A DNA stretch of 64,000 bases, taken from NCBI RefSeq assembly GCF_001704615.3, contig NZ_CP029397.2, forward strand, positions 1-64,000. Reading direction: 5' to 3'. Numbering within the stretch: the first letter of the stretch is position 1; every line of letters begins with the position of its first letter. Source of the stretch: Acinetobacter defluvii (lineage in GTDB: Bacteria > Pseudomonadota > Gammaproteobacteria > Pseudomonadales > Moraxellaceae). The notes beneath the pieces are model-generated. The model saw only the letters and a program-made list of their open reading frames with translations. It was not told where the DNA came from and did not search any database. Shown here piece after piece: positions 42,901 to 51,900 of the stretch. The position numbers and the translations under genes were made by a program.

Positions 42901-45900
42901 CTAGCATTACCACAGGCAACAGTAAGCTAGAAAATGGCGGCTTAACCATTAACAACACAGATCCAGCGAAAGTTGTGAAAGTGACAGATACTGGTATCAG
43001 TGCGGGTGGACAACAAATTACCAATGTTGCCAGCGGTGGTAGTACAGGTACCAATGCAGCTAACATCGATGATGTTACGACTGCGGTGACCAACCTGGGC
43101 AATAAACCACTCAGCTTTGTAGGTGATGATGCTACGGTTAAAGTTGATCGTAAGTTGGGCGAAACCTTACAAATTGATGGTGGAGCAACGGGTACATTAA
43201 CAGATAACAACATTGGTGTAGTTGCAGATACAACAAACAACAAGTTGACCGTTAAACTAGCCGAAGAGCTGAAAGACCTTAAGAGTGTGACGACAGGTAC
43301 AGGTTCAGACAAGACTGTCTTGAACAAAGATGGCTTGACGGTAACAGAAGGCACAAGCAACACCACGATCGGTGCGGACAGCATCACCGTGGGCGCAGGT
43401 GCAGGCAAAAACCCAGTCACCATCAATGGGACTGCAGGTACGATAAATGGCTTAACCAATAAGACTTGGAATGGCACAGCAGTATCAGGACAAGCTGCGA
43501 CAGAAGATCAGTTAAAAACTGTGAGTGATGTTGCCAACAATGCCAACCAAGGATGGCAGGTAAATACAGCTCAAACAGGTACAGGTACAGCGACTGGCAG
43601 TGCATCTAGCCAAGTTAAGCCAGGTGAAGAAGTTAAATTCACAGCGGGTAACAACATTGCGATCACTCAAAATGGTAAAGACCTGACCATTGCGACGAAT
43701 CCGAATCTTGTATCAACTAGCATTACCACAGGCAACAGTAAGCTAGAAAATGGCGGCTTAACCATTAACAACACAGATCCAGCGAAAGTTGTGAAAGTGA
43801 CAGATACTGGTATCAGTGCGGGTGGACAACAAATTACCAATGTTGCCAGCGGTGGTAGTACAGGTACCAATGCAGCTAACATCGATGATGTTACGACTGC
43901 GGTGACCAACCTGGGCAATAAACCACTCAGCTTTGTAGGTGATGATGCTACGGTTAAAGTTGATCGTAAGTTGGGCGAAACCTTACAAATTGATGGTGGA
44001 GCAACGGGTACATTAACAGATAACAACATTGGTGTAGTTGCAGATACAACAAACAACAAGTTGACCGTTAAACTAGCCGAAGAGCTGAAAGACCTTAAGA
44101 GTGTGACGACAGGTACAGGTTCAGACAAGACTGTCTTGAACAAAGATGGCTTGACGGTAACAGAAGGCACAAGCAACACCACGATCGGTGCGGACAGCAT
44201 CACCGTGGGCGCAGGTGCAGGCAAAAACCCAGTCACCATCAATGGGACTGCAGGTACGATAAATGGCTTAACCAATAAGACTTGGAATGGCACAGCAGTA
44301 TCAGGACAAGCTGCGACAGAAGATCAGTTAAAAACTGTGAGTGATGTTGCCAACAATGCCAACCAAGGATGGCAGGTAAATACAGCTCAAACAGGTACAG
44401 GTACAGCGACTGGCAGTGCATCTAGCCAAGTTAAGCCAGGTGAAGAAGTTAAATTCACAGCGGGTAACAACATTGCGATCACTCAAAATGGTAAAGACCT
44501 GACCATTGCGACGAATCCGAATCTTGTATCAACTAGCATTACCACAGGCAACAGTAAGCTAGAAAATGGCGGCTTAACCATTAACAACACAGATCCAGCG
44601 AAAGTTGTGAAAGTGACAGATACTGGTATCAGTGCGGGTGGACAACAAATTACCAATGTTGCCAGCGGTGGTAGTACAGGTACCAATGCAGCTAACATCG
44701 ATGATGTTACGACTGCGGTGACCAACCTGGGCAATAAACCACTCAGCTTTGTAGGTGATGATGCTACGGTTAAAGTTGATCGTAAGTTGGGCGAAACCTT
44801 ACAAATTGATGGTGGAGCAACGGGTACATTAACAGATAACAACATTGGTGTAGTTGCAGATACAACAAACAACAAGTTGACCGTTAAACTAGCCGAAGAG
44901 CTGAAAGACCTTAAGAGTGTGACGACAGGTACAGGTTCAGACAAGACTGTCTTGAACAAAGATGGCTTGACGGTAACAGAAGGCACAAGCAACACCACGA
45001 TCGGTGCGGACAGCATCACCGTGGGCGCAGGTGCAGGCAAAAACCCAGTCACCATCAATGGGACTGCAGGTACGATAAATGGCTTAACCAATAAGACTTG
45101 GAATGGCACAGCAGTATCAGGACAAGCTGCGACAGAAGATCAGTTAAAAACTGTGAGTGATGTTGCCAACAATGCCAACCAAGGATGGCAGGTAAATACA
45201 GCTCAAACAGGTACAGGTACAGCGACTGGCAGTGCATCTAGCCAAGTTAAGCCAGGTGAAGAAGTTAAATTCACAGCGGGTAACAACATTGCGATCACTC
45301 AAAATGGTAAAGACCTGACCATTGCGACGAATCCGAATCTTGTATCAACTAGCATTACCACAGGCAACAGTAAGCTAGAAAATGGCGGCTTAACCATTAA
45401 CAACACAGATCCAGCGAAAGTTGTGAAAGTGACAGATACTGGTATCAGTGCGGGTGGACAACAAATTACCAATGTTGCCAGCGGTGGTAGTACAGGTACC
45501 AATGCAGCTAACATCGATGATGTTACGACTGCGGTGACCAACCTGGGCAATAAACCACTCAGCTTTGTAGGTGATGATGCTACGGTTAAAGTTGATCGTA
45601 AGTTGGGCGAAACCTTACAAATTGATGGTGGAGCAACGGGTACATTAACAGATAACAACATTGGTGTAGTTGCAGATACAACAAACAACAAGTTGACCGT
45701 TAAACTAGCCGAAGAGCTGAAAGACCTTAAGAGTGTGACGACAGGTACAGGTTCAGACAAGACTGTCTTGAACAAAGATGGCTTGACGGTAACAGAAGGC
45801 ACAAGCAACACCACGATCGGTGCGGACAGCATCACCGTGGGCGCAGGTGCAGGCAAAAACCCAGTCACCATCAATGGGACTGCAGGTACGATAAATGGCT

Positions 45901-48900
45901 TAACCAATAAGACTTGGAATGGCACAGCAGTATCAGGACAAGCTGCGACAGAAGATCAGTTAAAAACTGTGAGTGATGTTGCCAACAATGCCAACCAAGG
46001 ATGGCAGGTAAATACAGCTCAAACAGGTACAGGTACAGCGACTGGCAGTGCATCTAGCCAAGTTAAGCCAGGTGAAGAAGTTAAATTCACAGCGGGTAAC
46101 AACATTGCGATCACTCAAAATGGTAAAGACCTGACCATTGCGACGAATCCGAATCTTGTATCAACTAGCATTACCACAGGCAACAGTAAGCTAGAAAATG
46201 GCGGCTTAACCATTAACAACACAGATCCAGCGAAAGTTGTGAAAGTGACAGATACTGGTATCAGTGCGGGTGGACAACAAATTACCAATGTTGCCAGCGG
46301 TGGTAGTACAGGTACCAATGCAGCTAACATCGATGATGTTACGACTGCGGTGACCAACCTGGGCAATAAACCACTCAGCTTTGTAGGTGATGATGCTACG
46401 GTTAAAGTTGATCGTAAGTTGGGCGAAACCTTACAAATTGATGGTGGAGCAACGGGTACATTAACAGATAACAACATTGGTGTAGTTGCAGATACAACAA
46501 ACAACAAGTTGACCGTTAAACTAGCCGAAGAGCTGAAAGACCTTAAGAGTGTGACGACAGGTACAGGTTCAGACAAGACTGTCTTGAACAAAGATGGCTT
46601 GACGGTAACAGAAGGCACAAGCAACACCACGATCGGTGCGGACAGCATCACCGTGGGCGCAGGTGCAGGCAAAAACCCAGTCACCATCAATGGGACTGCA
46701 GGTACGATAAATGGCTTAACCAATAAGACTTGGAATGGCACAGCAGTATCAGGACAAGCTGCGACAGAAGATCAGTTAAAAACTGTGAGTGATGTTGCCA
46801 ACAATGCCAACCAAGGATGGCAGGTAAATACAGCTCAAACAGGTACAGGTACAGCGACTGGCAGTGCATCTAGCCAAGTTAAGCCAGGTGAAGAAGTTAA
46901 ATTCACAGCGGGTAACAACATTGCGATCACTCAAAATGGTAAAGACCTGACCATTGCGACGAATCCGAATCTTGTATCAACTAGCATTACCACAGGCAAC
47001 AGTAAGCTAGAAAATGGCGGCTTAACCATTAACAACACAGATCCAGCGAAAGTTGTGAAAGTGACAGATACTGGTATCAGTGCGGGTGGACAACAAATTA
47101 CCAATGTTGCCAGCGGTGGTAGTACAGGTACCAATGCAGCTAACATCGATGATGTTACGACTGCGGTGACCAACCTGGGCAATAAACCACTCAGCTTTGT
47201 AGGTGATGATGCTACGGTTAAAGTTGATCGTAAGTTGGGCGAAACCTTACAAATTGATGGTGGAGCAACGGGTACATTAACAGATAACAACATTGGTGTA
47301 GTTGCAGATACAACAAACAACAAGTTGACCGTTAAACTAGCCGAAGAGCTGAAAGACCTTAAGAGTGTGACGACAGGTACAGGTTCAGACAAGACTGTCT
47401 TGAACAAAGATGGCTTGACGGTAACCGAAGGCAGTAAAGTAACTACGATTGGTGAAGGTAATGTCCAAGTTAGCAATGGTACAAATACGCTTGCGTTGGA
47501 TGCAACCAAAGGCACATTGGAAGGTTTAACGAATAAAGATCTAAAAGTAACAGACTTTGCGACACAAGGTCGTGCAGCGACAGAAGAACAGCTCAATGCT
47601 GCACAAGGTAGTACCAGTACGATTATTGGTGGTGGTGTAACCAACAATGCAGGCAACATCACAGGTCCATTCACAACCAATGGTGGCAGCTACAATACGA
47701 TTGCAGAAGCGATAGAAGACCAAGCGAAGAAATCGAAAACAACAGTAAGCGAAGGCGACAACATTACTGTGACTTCGACAACCAATGCAGATGGTTCAAC
47801 CGACTACAGCGTAGCTACCAAGAAAGATGTGAAATTTGACAAGGTAACGGTTGGTAATGTTGTTACAGACAGCAAAACCAATACCATTACGGGTGTTGAA
47901 GCAGGCTCAATTGGTGCCGGTTCGAAAGATGTTGTGAATGGTAGTCAGATTCATGATCTGGTCGGTAAAGATGCGTATGTAGACAACAAAGGCAACGTGA
48001 CCAACACTGTTCAAAACATTGGTGGAACAGGTGCGACCAACATTGATGATGCGATCAAAAATGTAAATACCACTGCGAAAGCTGCGAAGACTGAAGTTAA
48101 ACAAGGTGACAACATCACTGTTTCAGAAGTAAAAGGTAAAGATGGACAATCGATCTATACCGTTGCAACAGCGAAAGACGTTAACTTTGATAAAGTCACT
48201 GTAGGCAATGTTGTAACCGATGCGACGACGAACAAGATCAGTGGCTTAGCTGATGGTACGGTTGCAAAAGGCTCAACTGAAGCGATCACAGGTAACCAGT
48301 TAAATACAGCACAAGACAGCACCAAAAATATTATTGGTGGTGGTGTAACCAACAATGCAGGCAACATCACAGGTCCATTCACAACCAATGGTGGCAGCTA
48401 CAATACGATTGCAGAAGCGATAGAAGACCAAGCGAAGAAATCGAAAACAACAGTAAGCGAAGGCGACAACATTACTGTGACTTCGACAACCAATGCAGAT
48501 GGTTCAACCGACTACAACGTAGCTACCAAGAAAGATGTGAAATTTGACAAGGTAACGGTTGGTAATGTTGTTACAGACAGCAAAACCAATACCATTACGG
48601 GTGTTGAAGCAGGCTCAATTGGTGCCGGTTCGAAAGATGTTGTGAATGGTAGTCAGATTCATGATCTGGTCGGTAAAGATGCGTATGTAGACAACAAAGG
48701 CAACGTGACCAACACTGTTCAAAACATTGGTGGAACAGGTGCGACCAACATCGATGATGCGATCAAAAATGTAAATACCACTGCGAAAGCTGCGAAGACT
48801 GAAGTTAAACAAGGTGACAACATCACTGTTTCAGAAGTAAAAGGTAAAGATGGACAATCGATCTATACCGTTGCAACAGCGAAAGACGTTAACTTTGATA

Positions 48901-51900
48901 AAGTCACTGTAGGCAATGTTGTAACCGATGCGACGACGAACAAGATCAGTGGCTTAGCTGATGGTACGGTTGCAAAAGGCTCAACTGAAGCGATCACAGG
49001 TAACCAGTTAAATACAGCACAAGACAGCACCAAAAATATTATTGGTGGTGGTGTAACCAACAATGCAGGCAACATCACAGGTCCATTCACAACCAATGGT
49101 GGCAGCTACAATACGATTGCAGAAGCGATAGAAGACCAAGCGAAGAAATCGAAAACAACAGTAAGCGAAGGCGACAACATTACTGTGACTTCGACAACCA
49201 ATGCAGATGGTTCAACCGACTACAACGTAGCTACCAAGAAAGATGTGAAATTTGACAAGGTAACGGTTGGTAATGTTGTTACAGACAGCAAAACCAATAC
49301 CATTACGGGTGTTGAAGCAGGCTCAATTGGTGCCGGTTCGAAAGATGTTGTGAATGGTAGTCAGATTCATGATCTGGTCGGTAAAGATGCGTATGTAGAC
49401 AACAAAGGCAACGTGACCAACACTGTTCAAAACATTGGTGGAACAGGTGCGACCAACATTGATGATGCGATCAAAAATGTAAATACCACTGCGAAAGCTG
49501 CGAAGACTGAAGTTAAACAAGGTGACAACATCACTGTTTCAGAAGTAAAAGGTAAAGATGGACAATCGATCTATACCGTTGCAACAGCGAAAGACGTTAA
49601 CTTTGATAAAGTCACTGTAGGCAATGTTGTAACCGATGCGACGACGAACAAGATCAGTGGCTTAGCTGATGGTACGGTTGCAAAAGGCTCAACTGAAGCG
49701 ATCACAGGTAACCAGTTAAATACAGCACAAGACAGCACCAAAAATATTATTGGTGGTGGTGTAACCAACAATGCAGGCAACATCACAGGTCCATTCACAA
49801 CCAATGGTGGCAGCTACAATACGATTGCAGAAGCGATAGAAGACCAAGCGAAGAAATCGAAAACAACAGTAAGCGAAGGCGACAACATTACTGTGACTTC
49901 GACAACCAATGCAGATGGTTCAACCGACTACAACGTAGCTACCAAGAAAGATGTGAAATTTGACAAGGTAACGGTTGGTAATGTTGTTACAGACAGCAAA
50001 ACCAATACCATTACGGGTGTTGAAGCAGGCTCAATTGGTGCCGGTTCGAAAGATGTTGTGAATGGTAGTCAGATTCATGATCTGGTCGGTAAAGATGCGT
50101 ATGTAGACAACAAAGGCAACGTGACCAACACTGTTCAAAACATTGGTGGAACAGGTGCGACCAACATTGATGATGCGATCAAAAATGTAAATACCACTGC
50201 GAAAGCTGCGAAGACTGAAGTTAAACAAGGTGACAACATCACTGTTTCAGAAGTAAAAGGTAAAGATGGACAATCGATCTATACCGTTGCAACAGCGAAA
50301 GACGTTAACTTTGATAAAGTCACTGTAGGCAATGTTGTAACCGATGCGACGACGAACAAGATCAGTGGCTTAGCTGATGGTACGGTTGCAAAAGGCTCAA
50401 CTGAAGCGATCACAGGTAACCAGTTAAATACAGCACAAGACAGCACCAAAAATATTATTGGTGGTGGTGTAACCAACAATGCAGGCAACATCACAGGTCC
50501 ATTCACAACCAATGGTGGCAGCTACAATACGATTGCAGAAGCGATAGAAGACCAAGCGAAGAAATCGAAAACAACAGTAAGCGAAGGCGACAACATTACT
50601 GTGACTTCGACAACCAATGCAGATGGTTCAACCGACTACAACGTAGCTACCAAGAAAGATGTGAAATTTGACAAGGTAACGGTTGGTAATGTTGTTACAG
50701 ACAGCAAAACCAATACCATTACGGGTGTTGAAGCAGGCTCAATTGGTGCCGGTTCGAAAGATGTTGTGAATGGTAGTCAGATTCATGATCTGGTCGGTAA
50801 AGATGCGTATGTAGACAACAAAGGCAACGTGACCAACACTGTTCAAAACATTGGTGGAACAGGTGCGACCAACATTGATGATGCGATCAAAAATGTAAAT
50901 ACCACTGCGAAAGCTGCGAAGACTGAAGTTAAACAAGGTGACAACATCACTGTTTCAGAAGTAAAAGGTAAAGATGGACAATCGATCTATACCGTTGCAA
51001 CAGCGAAAGACGTTAACTTTGATAAAGTCACTGTAGGCAATGTTGTAACCGATGCGACGACGAACAAGATCAGTGGCTTAGCTGATGGTACGGTTGCAAA
51101 AGGCTCAACTGAAGCGATCACAGGTAACCAGTTAAATACAGCACAAGACAGCACCAAAAATATTATTGGTGGTGGTGTAACCAACAATGCAGGCAACATC
51201 ACAGGTCCATTCACAACCAATGGTGGCAGCTACAATACGATTGCAGAAGCGATAGAAGACCAAGCGAAGAAATCGAAAACAACAGTAAGCGAAGGCGACA
51301 ACATTACTGTGACTTCGACAACCAATGCAGATGGTTCAACCGACTACAACGTAGCTACCAAGAAAGATGTGAAATTTGACAAGGTAACGGTTGGTAATGT
51401 TGTTACAGACAGCAAAACCAATACCATTACGGGTGTTGAAGCAGGCTCAATTGGTGCCGGTTCGAAAGATGTTGTGAATGGTAGTCAGATTCATGATCTG
51501 GTCGGTAAAGATGCGTATGTAGACAACAAAGGCAACGTGACCAACACTGTTCAAAACATTGGTGGAACAGGTGCGACCAACATCGATGATGCGATTAAGA
51601 ATGTAAATACTGCTGCGAACAAAGCCAAAACAACTGTAACAGCAGGTGATAATATTACCGTGACAAGCGGTACGAACGCTGATGGCTCAACGAACTATGC
51701 GGTTGCTACTGCGAAAAATGTAAACTTTGATCAAGTGAAGGTCGGAAACGTTTCAATATCAAATAAAGGTATTGATGCTGGAAACACTCAGATCAAGAAT
51801 GTTGCAGCTGGTACAGCTGATACTGATGCTGTGAATGTGAACCAATTAAATAAAGTCTTAAATCAAAAAATTGAAAATGATGTGACGAATATTATTGGTA

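Noticed and set aside
41456..51220. Repeated minus-strand ORFs of 60-249 codons inside the adhesin gene
   Set aside because: They are antisense shadows of the 816-bp and 708-bp coding repeats and recur with the same period. They have no ribosome-binding sites and protein-unlike composition.
41484..51602. CRISPR array
   Set aside because: The repeats are 816 and 708 bp, in frame and without spacers, and no cas gene is present.
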